From Jeongeupia naejangsanensis (GTDB lineage Bacteria > Pseudomonadota > Gammaproteobacteria > Burkholderiales > Chitinibacteraceae): DNA of 64,000 nt. Numbering within the stretch: position 1 is the first letter of the stretch; each line of letters starts with the position of its first letter. This document shows positions 1 through 8,526 of this stretch, one piece after another. The notes beneath the pieces are model-generated. The model did not search any database and was not told the origin of the DNA. It was given only the letters and a program-made list of their open reading frames with translations. The position numbers were made by a program, and so were the translations under genes. The stretch lies in NCBI RefSeq assembly GCF_016865585.1, contig NZ_JAESND010000001.1, forward strand, positions 806,001-870,000, written 5' to 3'.

Positions 1-89
1 AACCAACTTTCTACATACTCTTTTCTCTTGCGCTCAACCGCTCCGGTGCTTCCGAGCTTGGGTTTTCTAAGAAGTCCCTTTTTTTTCAT
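1..89 (-). CDS. Hypothetical basic protein, N-terminal part
   Basis: A leftward gene starts at 89 and runs off the window edge. Its visible part is 29 residues, begins MKKKGLLRKPKLGST and is very basic. A good Shine-Dalgarno (GAGGG) lies about 7 bases before the start, and the start overlaps the preceding stop as ATGA, which indicates translational coupling. It runs opposite to the tail genes, as moron genes often do. I do not recognise the family. Confidence 0.4.
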   Translation of the reverse strand, partial: MKKKGLLRKPKLGSTGAVERKRKEYVESW

Positions 90-202
90 ATCACCCTCAA
101 GTAGAAAATCAGCGTTCGCAAATAGATTCTTTCAGCATCAGTAAATTGTGCCGTACAACCCGCACAACAAACCAAAAACTTCAGCTCCCGTGTGGCGTTC
201 AT
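86..202 (-). CDS. Small Cys-containing hypothetical protein (38 aa)
   Basis: A 38-codon leftward frame, MNATRELKFLVCCAGCTAQF at its start, contains a Cys-Cys-x2-Cys cluster that could bind metal. Its stop overlaps the start of the next gene as ATGA. No clear ribosome-binding site is visible. It lies between the end of the window and baseplate gene V. It may be a real moron gene or chance; the overlap is the main support. Confidence 0.3.
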   Translation of the reverse strand: MNATRELKFLVCCAGCTAQFTDAERIYLRTLIFYLRVI

Positions 203-211
203 GCTTCACCA

Positions 212-865
212 ATGAACTTGCCCGCCGAACAACCCCGCCGCCTTGAAAGCCTGATCCGCACCGGCACGATTGCCGCCGTCGATCACGCCGGCGCGCTTTG
301 CCGCGTCCAGACCGGTGGGCTGAAATCCGAATGGCTGCAGTGGATCACGCTGCGCGCCGGCACCACCCGGACATGGAGCGCGCCGACCGTGGGCGAGCAA
401 TGCCTCGTACTCAGCCCGAGCGGGGAAACGGCAGCTGGCATCGTGCTGGTCGGCCTGTACAGCGACGCCAATCCGGCACCCAGTGGCAGCCCGGACGAAC
501 ACCTGACGCAGTATCCGGACGGCGCAGTCATCCGCTACAACCACGCCGCCGGCGCGCTCGACGTCACCGGCATCAAGACCGCCAAGGTCGAAGCCTCGGA
601 CAAGGTCACCGTCGACAGCCCCACGAGCGAGTTTTCCGGTGACGTGCTGATCAAGGGCGATCTGGTCGTCAAGGGCAAAGCCACGATCGAGCAGTTGCTC
701 TCTTACCTTGCCGGTCTGGCCGGTAGCGGTGGCAGCGCCGGCGGCAACTCCAGGATCACCGGCGACTTCATCCACGAAGGTGGCCAGCTCAGCTCCAACG
801 GCGTGGTGCTCCACCTGCATATCCACCTTGATTCGCTGCGCGGCAGCACGAGTGCGCCGCAATGA
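212..865 (+). CDS. V: Phage baseplate assembly protein V (spike)
   Basis: This is the tail spike at the tip of a P2-type contractile tail, which pierces the outer membrane on contraction. The 217-aa protein has the gpV layout: an N-terminal OB-like domain, then a beta-helical region with repeated short beta motifs (KVEASDKVTVDSP, GDVLIKGDLVVKG), and a C-terminal HLHIH iron-binding motif just before the end. The start at 212 (MNLPAEQ) matches the family N-terminus; upstream codons in the frame do not. No good ribosome-binding site is visible. It overlaps the next gene by 4 bases (ATGA), as in P2 V-W. Confidence 0.9.
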   Translation: MNLPAEQPRRLESLIRTGTIAAVDHAGALCRVQTGGLKSEWLQWITLRAGTTRTWSAPTVGEQCLVLSPSGETAAGIVLVGLYSDANPAPSGSPDEHLTQYPDGAVIRYNHAAGALDVTGIKTAKVEASDKVTVDSPTSEFSGDVLIKGDLVVKGKATIEQLLSYLAGLAGSGGSAGGNSRITGDFIHEGGQLSSNGVVLHLHIHLDSLRGSTSAPQ

Positions 866-1224
866 GCTACGCCGGCATGAGCATCGACTCCGGCCGCAGC
901 ATTGGCGACCTCGACCACATCCGTCAGTCCGTGCGCTGCATTCTCACTACCCCGTTGGGCAGTCGGGTCATGCGCCGTGATTTCGGCTCGTTGCTCCCGG
1001 ACCTCGTCGACGCACCCATGAACGCCGTCACCATCCAGCGTGCCCGCGCCGCAACGGTCATGGCCGTCCAGCGCTGGGAGCCGCGCTTGCGGATTACCGC
1101 GGTGCAGCTGGTCGCCGGCGAGACACCGGGACAGCTGTCCATCGACATCAACGCCGAGCGCGCCGATGGGCCCAGTCGACAGGCCGTTGCGCTCAGCGTG
1201 CCACTTCGCGGGGGTGCTGCATGA
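862..1224 (+). CDS. W: Phage baseplate protein W (GPW/gp25 family)
   Basis: This 120-aa protein is a baseplate wedge component related to T4 gp25. It shows the family core: SIGDLDHIRQSVRCILTTP, then G-S-R-V-M-R-R-D-FGS around residues 30-43, and a C-terminal strand region. Length is normal for P2 W. It overlaps both neighbours by 4 bases (ATGA), so V-W-J are translationally coupled. It appears intact, but the tail genes it would work with are missing downstream. Confidence 0.92.
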   Translation: MSYAGMSIDSGRSIGDLDHIRQSVRCILTTPLGSRVMRRDFGSLLPDLVDAPMNAVTIQRARAATVMAVQRWEPRLRITAVQLVAGETPGQLSIDINAERADGPSRQAVALSVPLRGGAA

Positions 1225-2141
1225 GCCAGTTCGATTTCGCCAAGCTGCCGGCGCCGGATCTGGTCGAGCCGCTCGACTTCGAGACCATCCTTGCCCGGCG
1301 TAAAGCCAAGCTGCTCGGGCTGATTCCAGCCGAGCAGCGCGACAACGTCGCCCGCACGCTGGAGCTCGAATCCGAGCCGATGGCGATCCTGCTGCAGGAA
1401 AACGTCTACATGGAGCTGCTGGTCTGGCAGCGTATCAACGAAGCCGCGGTCGCCACGCTGCTGGCCAAGGCCCAGCGTGCCGATCTCGATAACCGCGCCG
1501 CAGATTACGGCGTCACCCGGCAGCTGATCACCCCGGCCGATCCAGACGCGGTGCCACCGATCGAGGCTGTTTGGGAACGCGACGACCGCCTTCGCCTGCG
1601 CGCCCAGATGGCGCTTGAGGGTCTGTCGGTCGCCGGACCACGCGGCGCCTACGTGTTCCACGCGCTCAGCGCCTCGCCGCACGTTGCCGACGTCAAGGTC
1701 GACAGCCCGGCCGGCGGCGACGTCAATGTCTACCTGCTCGACGACCGCGGCAACGGCGTACCCGACGCCGCACTGCTCGCCACCGTGCAGGCCGCACTAT
1801 CCGCCGAAACCGTTCGGCCGCTGAATGATCGGCCCTTCGTCATCGCCGGCACGCCGCGCTCGTTTGACCAGACCATCAGCATCGACGGCGTGCTCTACCC
1901 GGAGATCACCGGCGGCGTGCCGTCACTGGACCAGTTGATCAAGATGGCCGACGAGGGCGATGCGTGGCCGTTGATCGAGGGCAACGGCTACCTGTACGGC
2001 AACTTCGTCATCGAGGGCATCGACGAATCCCGCAGCTACTTCATGCACGACGGCACATCGCGCCGGATCGAATTCACCATCGAACTGAAACGCCGCGATC
2101 CGGACCTGCAGGATCTGGCCCAGCCCAAGGCCATTGAATGA
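1221..2141 (+). pseudogene. In-frame fusion of baseplate J to tail protein U
   Basis: Residues 1 to about 207 read as P2 gpJ, a baseplate wedge protein (MSQFDFAKLPAPD start, LLVWQRINEAA, AMALEGLSVAGPRGAYVFHALS, VNVYLLDDRGNG). From about residue 210 the protein instead reads as the C-terminal part of P2 gpU, the tail terminator region (ISIDGVLYPEITGG, SLDQLIKMADEG, GYLYGNFVIEGIDESRS, RRIEFTIELKRRD). The join is near 1840-1860. The C-terminal third of J, all of I, H, FI, FII, E and T, and the start of U are therefore gone. The stop overlaps the start of D (ATGA), the natural U-D arrangement. The frame is open, but a functional J or U is unlikely. Confidence 0.85.
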
Positions 2142-3142
2142 GCGCGCAACCCGTCCCCATCTTTCGGGTCGTGGTTGACGGCCGCGACATCAGCAGCCTG
2201 ATCGACAACCGGCTGGAATCGCTCTCGCTGACCGACAACCGCGGTTTCGAGGCCGACCAGCTCGACATCGTGCTGCACGATCACGATGGCGCGCTGGCCA
2301 TCCCACCACTCAAGGCGGAAATCCGCGTCTGGCTGGGTTGGCAGGCCACGGGGCTGATCGACAAAGGCACGTTCACCGTCGACGAAGTCGAGCACAGCGG
2401 CGCACCGGACAAGCTGACCATCCGCGCCCGCAGCGCGGATCTGGCAGACGGGCTGCTGATGCAGCGGGAGCGATCATTCCACCGGCAGACGGTGGGCGCC
2501 ATCGTGCGCACCATTGCCGGTGCTGCCAAGCTCGAACCCGGCATTGCCGAGGTGCTGGCCAAGGAAGTGGTCGACCACATCGACCAGACCAACGAGAGCG
2601 ACGCCAACTTCCTGACCCGGCTGGGCCAGCTGTTCGACGCCGTGGCCACGGTGAAGGCCGGCCGGCTGATGTTCATGCCCATGGGTGCCGGCACCACGGC
2701 CAGTGGCCAGCCGCTGGAGCGCGTGCTCATCAACCGGCAGGCCGGAGACCAGCACCGCTACAGCGTGGCCAACCGCGACAACTACAGCGGCGTGCGCGCC
2801 GAGTACCAGAACAACAAGAAGGCGAAAAAGGGCGAAGTGGTTGTCGGCAATGCAGACAACCTGAAAACCCTGCGCCATGTGTACGCCACCCAGAAAGCCG
2901 CCGAGCGCGCCGCCAAGGCCAGCTGGAACCGAATACAGCGCGGTGTGGCCGAGTTCGGCATCACCCTCGCCCTCGGCCGGCCGGAAATTGTGACCGAATC
3001 GCCAACGAGCGTGACCGGCTTCAAGCCCGACATCGACAGCGGCAGCTGGACAGTCAGTCGAGCCACCCACACGCTGGACGGCAACGGGCTGGCGACCTCA
3101 CTCGAATTCGAACTACGCCTGACCGAAGTCGAGCCCCTTTAA
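2138..3142 (+). CDS. D: Phage late control protein D (tail hub)
   Basis: This 334-aa protein is the P2 gpD-type baseplate hub, equivalent to T4 gp27. It starts with a beta-rich domain (FRVVVDGRDISSLIDNRLESLSLTDN) and contains the LTIRARSADLADGL and RSFHRQTVGAIVRTIAG segments typical of the family. Length is normal. It begins inside the stop of the J::U fusion (ATGA). In P2 the tail late operon ends with D, which agrees with the unrelated lipoprotein gene that follows. Confidence 0.92.
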   Translation: MSAQPVPIFRVVVDGRDISSLIDNRLESLSLTDNRGFEADQLDIVLHDHDGALAIPPLKAEIRVWLGWQATGLIDKGTFTVDEVEHSGAPDKLTIRARSADLADGLLMQRERSFHRQTVGAIVRTIAGAAKLEPGIAEVLAKEVVDHIDQTNESDANFLTRLGQLFDAVATVKAGRLMFMPMGAGTTASGQPLERVLINRQAGDQHRYSVANRDNYSGVRAEYQNNKKAKKGEVVVGNADNLKTLRHVYATQKAAERAAKASWNRIQRGVAEFGITLALGRPEIVTESPTSVTGFKPDIDSGSWTVSRATHTLDGNGLATSLEFELRLTEVEPL

Positions 3143-3208
3143 AATTTCATAGATGGTAAGTAATGAGCTATAGCGTAGGGGCATTCCAATACATAAGAGG
3201 AGCCTTAT

Positions 3209-4294
3209 ATGCTGTCGCTAAAACACGCAAGTTGGTTACCCACCTCACTCCTACTCACGGCCTGTGTCTCGTCGCCAAACTTCAACGGCGCACTGGAAAA
3301 ACCCGCCAAGCAAGCCGCCACCGCATCGAGCTTTGTCGCCGATGCCGACAAAGACTTGCTGACGTTCTACACGATTGGTTTGGCAGCCCAAGGCAAAAAG
3401 CCCAGCCCGGAGCTGCTTTGCAAACCAGCAGCCGGGCCGATGGCCACCGCCAGTCAGCTGATGGTGTTTTCTGACAGCATGCAGGCGGTGAGCGACGTGG
3501 CCGAAGCGCCGGACGGGACCACCTACGCGGCCTACATCAAGAAGATGTCGGCCAACGCTGCAGCTATCAACGCCAACCCGGCAGACGATCAGGAGGAGAT
3601 CGAGAACGAACGCAATCTTTTGAAGGCAAGAATCGAACGGTGCCAGGGCTTGGCCCAAACTGACTTCGATCCAAAATCATCCGAGTTTGTCGACAAAGGG
3701 GTCTCGCTGACGCCGCTGCCCGGCTTGGCGTCTTTCCTGGCATTGAACGCGATGATCAAAGAGATCACCGCGCTGGCTGAAAAGACCCAGCGCGAGGCAG
3801 CCATCCGCAAAACGATGAACCGGGTCGTCAAATCCATGAATGGCGAACTGGAGAAGTTGAAGGCCAAACCGTCTGACGGGGCCTACGTGCTTTTCCGCCC
3901 GACCACGTCGACAGCCGCAACGATGAACGAGACATCGCTTGGTGCCACAGTCAACCTGCGCCGCTGGATGCTCGCCCAGAAAATCAACGCGCAATGGGTG
4001 CTGCTGTCGAAGCTGTGCAAATCAACCACCTACCCCACCGAATGCATGCAAAAGCCGATGGTGCTTGAAACCACCGACGCGCTGATCGGCAACATCTACG
4101 CCTACCGAAGCGCAGCCGCGATCGACCCGGATGCCATCCTGAAACGGCTGGGCGACTCTATTGCCAAGGCCGATGCCAGCAGCAAGGAGCTGAGCATGAC
4201 AACGGTTGGCGACACCATCATCACGATCGGTGAGTCGCTCGGTGATCTGAAGGACTCCTACGAGGGCTATAGAAAAACACGAACCGCTCAGTAA
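3209..4294 (+). CDS. Putative lipoprotein, probable prophage moron
   Basis: A 361-aa protein with a basic N-terminus, a hydrophobic stretch and a lipobox LLTAC placing the lipidated Cys at residue 19. The rest is mostly helical and polar, with one hydrophobic segment near residues 165-185 (LTPLPGLASFLALNAMIKEI). The ribosome-binding site AAGAGGA precedes the start by about 8 bases. It follows D after a 66-bp AT-rich gap and ends before a strong bidirectional terminator, so it may have its own promoter. The family is not recognised; membrane attachment is inferred from the lipobox. Confidence 0.75.
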   Translation: MLSLKHASWLPTSLLLTACVSSPNFNGALEKPAKQAATASSFVADADKDLLTFYTIGLAAQGKKPSPELLCKPAAGPMATASQLMVFSDSMQAVSDVAEAPDGTTYAAYIKKMSANAAAINANPADDQEEIENERNLLKARIERCQGLAQTDFDPKSSEFVDKGVSLTPLPGLASFLALNAMIKEITALAEKTQREAAIRKTMNRVVKSMNGELEKLKAKPSDGAYVLFRPTTSTAATMNETSLGATVNLRRWMLAQKINAQWVLLSKLCKSTTYPTECMQKPMVLETTDALIGNIYAYRSAAAIDPDAILKRLGDSIAKADASSKELSMTTVGDTIITIGESLGDLKDSYEGYRKTRTAQ

Positions 4295-4337
4295 ACAACA
4301 TACGTATTAAGTGTGAAGTCAAAAGGACAACACACAT

Positions 4338-4373
4338 AAAAAACAAAGCCTCCATATGGAGGCTTTGTTTTTT
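4338..4373. terminator. Bidirectional intrinsic terminator (36-bp perfect palindrome)
   Basis: Two 18-base arms form a perfect palindrome, with a core of AAAGCCTCC / GGAGGCTTT and runs of six A and six T outside. It lies between converging genes (lipoprotein rightward, membrane protein leftward) and can terminate both. Confidence 0.9.
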
Positions 4374-4381
4374 CAGTCATG

Positions 4382-4951
4382 TCATCCGCGCGTATCTCTG
4401 CGTCCATCACGCCAACGGCCTAGCAGCTCAGGAAGTTCTGGATTAATACGTTCAACCATGGAGGCGACTTTTTTCGCCAACAAATATGGGATCAAAATTT
4501 TAGCGGTTGCAAATAATGCACCAGCCAGTGTAAACAACACCGACAGAACACAACCCATAATTGTCGAAATCGGCTGATGCTTATCAATCAAGACCATGGC
4601 CCCAACAAAAACAAATACAGTCAGAGCCCAGACAACTCCTGTCACCCAAGGAACCCATCGCTCAATTTGAACTGAAAAAATCTCACCCGAAAACGTCAGC
4701 TGCCCCTTCCAGATGATTGACAGCTGCTTTCCTGATATATCCTCATCCATCAAACGCAATAACGCGACACGTGCAGGCGCAGAGGTCAACATGCCAGTTA
4801 GCTTGTAAAATCGATCCTCGGCGATTGGGACAGCCAGCTCTCCGAGTGCATTGTCAGCATCAGAAGCGGGCATATGAATCACGTTTCCGGTCTGCAGAAC
4901 CTGAGGAGTTACAATGCCTTGCACTTTGCCAACCTTGATTACTCGGTCCAT
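4382..4951 (-). CDS. Hypothetical protein with two membrane segments
   Basis: A 189-aa protein with a soluble N-terminal half of about 100 residues, two membrane segments at about residues 103-122 (VTGVVWALTVFVFVGAMVLI) and 130-157, and a short basic tail. It is the last gene of the leftward block that begins with the repressor, 39 bp after the nuclease gene, in AT-richer DNA. The arrangement of a membrane protein at the end of a nuclease cassette is compatible with a role in lysogenic conversion, but no family or function is recognised. Confidence 0.65.
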   Translation of the reverse strand: MDRVIKVGKVQGIVTPQVLQTGNVIHMPASDADNALGELAVPIAEDRFYKLTGMLTSAPARVALLRLMDEDISGKQLSIIWKGQLTFSGEIFSVQIERWVPWVTGVVWALTVFVFVGAMVLIDKHQPISTIMGCVLSVLFTLAGALFATAKILIPYLLAKKVASMVERINPELPELLGRWRDGRRDTRG

Positions 4952-4990
4952 ATCGAATTCAATAAAGAGAAAAAAACATCACAGCACCAG

Positions 4991-5623
4991 TTAGACTGTA
5001 GGCGCATGATACAAACTCACAACCAAGTGGCGGACCGTATAAGGCAAACCACTGGTATCGTGCAGATGCTCACTTTCAAAAGCGACATCAGGTGTACGAG
5101 AACAGTCAGCCACTTTCAGTTCCGCATATTGATCTAAAGTTGGAAGGTACTCTCTCCAAGACTTCAACGTCTTTACCGAAAACCTTCTCTGACAATAAAT
5201 CAGGACACCACCATGTCGCTGATTATGACCACCCGTCGAATAGCGCGAGCAAAGTTGCGCAAAACCCTTCGCATACCAAGCGAGATCGTAGTCTCTTTTA
5301 GCCTCACCAAGCCACAAATGCGTGGGGTTCACGCCTTGGACATATATATCGATATGCCCACCATTTTTTGTGTCATGTGTAGCTTGATAACCTCGCGCCA
5401 CCAATTGATCGACGAGAGCCATTGTGATTTCATCTTCTGAAGCTGCACAATAAATCTGCTTCCGCCGCTGCAACACGTCAACAATTTCATCCAGATCATC
5501 GTACAAGACATCGACGAAATCGCTGTACTCTTCAACAAGCATTCTACGCAATTGAAGTTTTATTCTTGGATTGCCGTCTGCTTTTCTTAACAAGCCGGCC
5601 AATTTATCTTCTTCGAGCAGCAT
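4991..5623 (-). CDS. Putative PD-(D/E)XK nuclease
   Basis: A 210-aa protein. Residues 60-125 carry a restriction-endonuclease-like core: acidic residue in SEDEITMAL (E65), GGHIDIYV with D92, and HLWLGEAKR with E107 and K109, followed by an amphipathic helix (YAKGFAQLCSRY). The spacing D-x14-E-x-K fits the PD-(D/E)XK superfamily. The N-terminal 60 residues are helical. The start at 5623 directly abuts the previous stop (TGAATG), so the two genes are coupled. As third gene of an AT-rich leftward operon behind a prophage repressor, it is a candidate effector of a phage-defence cassette; that role is inference. Confidence 0.7.
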   Translation of the reverse strand: MLLEEDKLAGLLRKADGNPRIKLQLRRMLVEEYSDFVDVLYDDLDEIVDVLQRRKQIYCAASEDEITMALVDQLVARGYQATHDTKNGGHIDIYVQGVNPTHLWLGEAKRDYDLAWYAKGFAQLCSRYSTGGHNQRHGGVLIYCQRRFSVKTLKSWREYLPTLDQYAELKVADCSRTPDVAFESEHLHDTSGLPYTVRHLVVSLYHAPTV

Positions 5624-6100
5624 TCACTCAACACCTTTCAACAAGATGCTATCGGCGCGTTGAGTTGTCGAAAAATAAACCAAGACGGACGACTCAAAAT
5701 CCCTGACAATTTCGCCACTTACCGGATGCAGAAGTTGCTTTGTTTTTCTAGCCTCTGATATTTCAGATTTAGTTAGAGGATGATACTCATCATTCTCATC
5801 AACAAATTCGAAGCACATTTCCAGCAAATTGAATCTTGCACCTGAAAGATAGTTGAGTGCAATGAATAGTGACTCCTCTGACCCTGGCTTTACAACATCC
5901 ATGAGAAGCGACATCGTCAAATGAAGTCGACGGCCGTTCAGCTGCTCAGTCAGAAAATTCACGATCGCAACACAAGCGCCTGCAACCTCCGGCTGCTCAT
6001 CGCCGAAGGTTAGGTTTATTGCGCGCTTTATGTTTGCGACTGCATCCATATCGAAATTTATGCTCTCAAATGGCGGCTGCAGCGCTGCTTGCGACAGCAT
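5624..6100 (-). CDS. Hypothetical protein, middle gene of nuclease cassette
   Basis: A 158-aa acidic protein without a recognised domain. From about residue 19 it is helix-rich (DAVANIKRAINLTF, GACVAIVNFLTEQL). The frame from 6100 overlaps the upstream gene by 35 bp; an alternative start at 6049 (MDAVANI) lies 16 bp after the upstream stop and may be the real one. It abuts the nuclease gene downstream without a gap, so the two are probably made together. Confidence 0.6.
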   Translation of the reverse strand: MLSQAALQPPFESINFDMDAVANIKRAINLTFGDEQPEVAGACVAIVNFLTEQLNGRRLHLTMSLLMDVVKPGSEESLFIALNYLSGARFNLLEMCFEFVDENDEYHPLTKSEISEARKTKQLLHPVSGEIVRDFESSVLVYFSTTQRADSILLKGVE

Positions 6101-7181
6101 GCTGTGTCGCTGTCGTTACAGCCTCAGCCGTCTTCAAGCAATCAAGTAACGTGCCCAAAACCAAATGGTAGTCTTCTTCGCTTGCACAATCCAAAATTCG
6201 TACCACATCCACGTGGGGATGCACCGAACTTAGCATGCGAGAGTGCCCTTCGATCTCAAGGGTGGGGGCGCCGGCCCCATGTGGGGCGTTGAAAACGGCA
6301 GTCACCCCCCACAGTTGCATGTTGGAAACAGCCTCCTCACCCGCTGCGTGATAATCGTCGTTCCGAACATCATCGAATCGGTGCCGACCCTTGTTCTGGT
6401 TTTCGTAGCCGCCTTCGTTGCAATGCCCAATATGACGAACGACCCAACCCGTACCAAAATAGAGCGGGCTTAAAGCCTTGTAGAGATTTAGCGGATCACC
6501 CAATGTGGTTGCATTACCAGTTACAGTTGCAGCCAATTTATTGAACTTTGCGCGAATCCCTTCTCTAGCATTGACGGCGTCTTTTTCTGACAATTGCTTC
6601 GCACAGTCGATCCTCATTTCAACCAAGCCGATATTAGGATTGATCGTAACGGAGTCAAAAACCTGATAAGGATGGCTGCGACGCCCAAGCAGCATCACAT
6701 ACCCCGCCTCTTTCAGCACTTCGGGAATTGCTTCATTCTCAATAGGGACTTCTTTGAAGGTTTCCCGTTTGGAAACAAAAAAAATCGTACTACTTTCTTC
6801 GTCATCAACAATACCGGACGGAGAGCGATAAGCGCGTGATGCACGCAACCGATCCTCATTCAGAGGGTATGGAAAGCTCTTCAAGTAGGGGCTTTGATCG
6901 TCAAGAAAGCTTGGAAGCGCGTCAGTCAGTGCAGCAGCAACGGCCGGTTCAATACGCCAGAGGAAAACATACTTATCGCAATAAAGTAAATTATTCTCAT
7001 ATGCAGACCTGAGAACATTTTCGGCACGTTCGCGCAAATCTTTATTGGCAAGTTGACCTTCAATTCGCTCTCGGGTTTTACTCCAGCCAACCCCGACAAC
7101 ATCAAGAGCGTCTTGACGAAATGAATTAGCAAACGCATTGAATTTATTTCGGGCCTCGATTGCATCCAGCAATTGCTTCAC
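6066..7181 (-). CDS. Hypothetical protein, first gene of nuclease cassette
   Basis: A 371-aa soluble protein of unknown family. The GTG start at 7181 is chosen because AAGGAGAGAG lies just ahead with ideal spacing; the frame also has a GTG at 7211 without such a site. No transmembrane segments or nucleotide-binding loops are visible. The N-terminal 90 residues look helical, the centre is mixed (GYVMLLGRRSHPYQVFDS), and a His/Asp-rich stretch lies around RHIGHCNEGGY and RHRFDDVRNDDYH. It starts a three-gene unit with the 158-aa protein and the nuclease. It could be a sensor or targeting component, but nothing in the sequence proves this. Confidence 0.65.
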   Translation of the reverse strand: MKQLLDAIEARNKFNAFANSFRQDALDVVGVGWSKTRERIEGQLANKDLRERAENVLRSAYENNLLYCDKYVFLWRIEPAVAAALTDALPSFLDDQSPYLKSFPYPLNEDRLRASRAYRSPSGIVDDEESSTIFFVSKRETFKEVPIENEAIPEVLKEAGYVMLLGRRSHPYQVFDSVTINPNIGLVEMRIDCAKQLSEKDAVNAREGIRAKFNKLAATVTGNATTLGDPLNLYKALSPLYFGTGWVVRHIGHCNEGGYENQNKGRHRFDDVRNDDYHAAGEEAVSNMQLWGVTAVFNAPHGAGAPTLEIEGHSRMLSSVHPHVDVVRILDCASEEDYHLVLGTLLDCLKTAEAVTTATQHAVASSAAAAI

Positions 7182-7287
7182 ATCTCTCTCCTTGCTTTTT
7201 ATGGGCGTCACTTGTCGCTCTTTGATCGGCGACTTAATATTTATATGTTAAACAAGCGCAACTACAAAATCACAAAGTACGATTTTC

Positions 7288-7869
7288 TTAAATGGCTAGG
7301 ATTCGTGCTTTTTGTTGCTCGAATTCTTCAACGGTCAAAATGCCACGTTCTTTGAGTGAGGCAAGGCGTTCCAGCTTTTCAATCAGTTCATCGGCAACAG
7401 CAACGGCTGGTGGTGTTGCTTGGGCGGTGACATGGACTGCCTTGCTTTGCGCTTGGTTTGCCGCCATGGCATCCCGCACACGGTTAGTGAAAGGAATCAC
7501 TACCTTTTTAATTACATTCTCGATTGTGCGCTGGGCCGCACCGTCCTGAATTTTGATCTTGCCAAACAAGATGCCAGTTTCGCCAGAAACGGCATTGATT
7601 TTGTCGAGATTGATCGAGGTCTGCTTCAACCCGTAAAGCATGCCCTTATCAAGAAAAATGACTCGGCGGTCCGTAAGTGTAATCAGCCAAGTGTTGCCTT
7701 CCATCAGGCCTGAGCAAAACGCGAGTACTTGTTCACCCTCTGCCAGCACTTCCGGCAAATGGTTGAGTTCTTTTTTTGTGAAAAACTGATCGTCGCCAAT
7801 CTCTGAGGCCAAACGCAGGTACTCGGATTTTCGTTCTTCCGGCAACGCATTTTTAAAGTCAAATGCCAT
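7288..7869 (-). CDS. PH-domain and SHOCT-domain protein
   Basis: A 193-aa cytoplasmic protein. Residues about 45-130 form a bacterial PH-like domain of the YokE/bPH type (EQVLAFCSGLMEGNTWLITLTDRRVIF, a hallmark with the LTDRRVIFLD strand). After an Ala/Pro-rich linker, residues 160-193 are a SHOCT domain (DELIEKLERLASLKERGILT). SHOCT domains end many proteins and probably mediate oligomerisation. The start at 7869 has an upstream AAGGAG. It lies between the repressor and the nuclease cassette in the same direction, so it is probably expressed in the lysogen. Confidence 0.82.
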   Translation of the reverse strand: MAFDFKNALPEERKSEYLRLASEIGDDQFFTKKELNHLPEVLAEGEQVLAFCSGLMEGNTWLITLTDRRVIFLDKGMLYGLKQTSINLDKINAVSGETGILFGKIKIQDGAAQRTIENVIKKVVIPFTNRVRDAMAANQAQSKAVHVTAQATPPAVAVADELIEKLERLASLKERGILTVEEFEQQKARILAI

Positions 7870-7902
7870 AGCGACCCCACTCCTTTCACATGTTGGACGA
7901 TC

Positions 7903-8307
7903 CTACTTCTTGGACTTTTTCTCGAACGAAAAAGCGCCAGGTGGCAGCACGACCGGCGCTGTCGTCTGAATACCCTTCAGATTTTCGATATGCACACCGG
8001 CTGGTGCGGTACCGGCAATCAGGGCTGCGAGGGCTGCGGCGCGTACAGCGGGTGATGCTGCGTTGTACGTGGAAAGAAGCTGCTGCTCCTCAGCCGTCAC
8101 TTTCAGCCCGGTCAGTACATAAGTGACGTTCACCCCAGCTGCAGCAATCCGCTCGAAGTAACCGAGATCCGCTGCTGTTGCGTTTTTTTCGTAGTTGCGC
8201 TGAGTCACCACGCCAACCCCACCGAGCACGCCAAAGTCAGTCTGGGTAAGGCCCAGACGCTTCCGCTCCTCTTTGAGGCGATCGCCTACCGACGAAAAAA
8301 TAGACAT
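7903..8307 (-). CDS. XRE-family prophage repressor
   Basis: A 134-aa DNA-binding protein. Residues 8-60 form a helix-turn-helix of the Cro/CI type (GDRLKEERKRLGLTQTDFGVLGGV). The C-terminal part is short and Pro/Ala-rich, and there is no S24 peptidase domain, so RecA-driven self-cleavage is not expected; this resembles P2 C-type repressors. A dyad (8333-8348) lies 26 bp upstream of its start, and a second GACA-n6-TGTC element overlaps the start codon. Divergent early genes lie on the other side, the usual immunity-switch layout. Confidence 0.82.
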   Translation of the reverse strand: MSIFSSVGDRLKEERKRLGLTQTDFGVLGGVGVVTQRNYEKNATAADLGYFERIAAAGVNVTYVLTGLKVTAEEQQLLSTYNAASPAVRAAALAALIAGTAPAGVHIENLKGIQTTAPVVLPPGAFSFEKKSKK

Positions 8308-8332
8308 TTATTTGTCGCTTTTTTATTGCAAT

Positions 8333-8348
8333 CGACAGATTTCTGTCG
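8333..8348. promoter_or_regulatory. Repressor operator candidate
   Basis: The 16-bp dyad CGACAGATTTCTGTCG has perfect 7-bp arms. It lies between the leftward repressor and the rightward early genes. A weaker GACA-n6-TGTC element at 8303-8316 overlaps the repressor start codon, which would allow autoregulation. Confidence 0.6.
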
Positions 8349-8526
8349 CAACATGCATTCATGTCACACACATAAGGCCGTTCACACCCATGAACAGCCC
8401 CTGCATTACCCCGCTGCAGCAGTCGCCGGACAAGCAAACCTGCGGCAGCAAACTAAACCGTGTCGTGGCGGGCAGCCGTTTTGCCGCCGCATCCGTGTGA
8501 CACGCATTAGAAGGCGATCATACACC

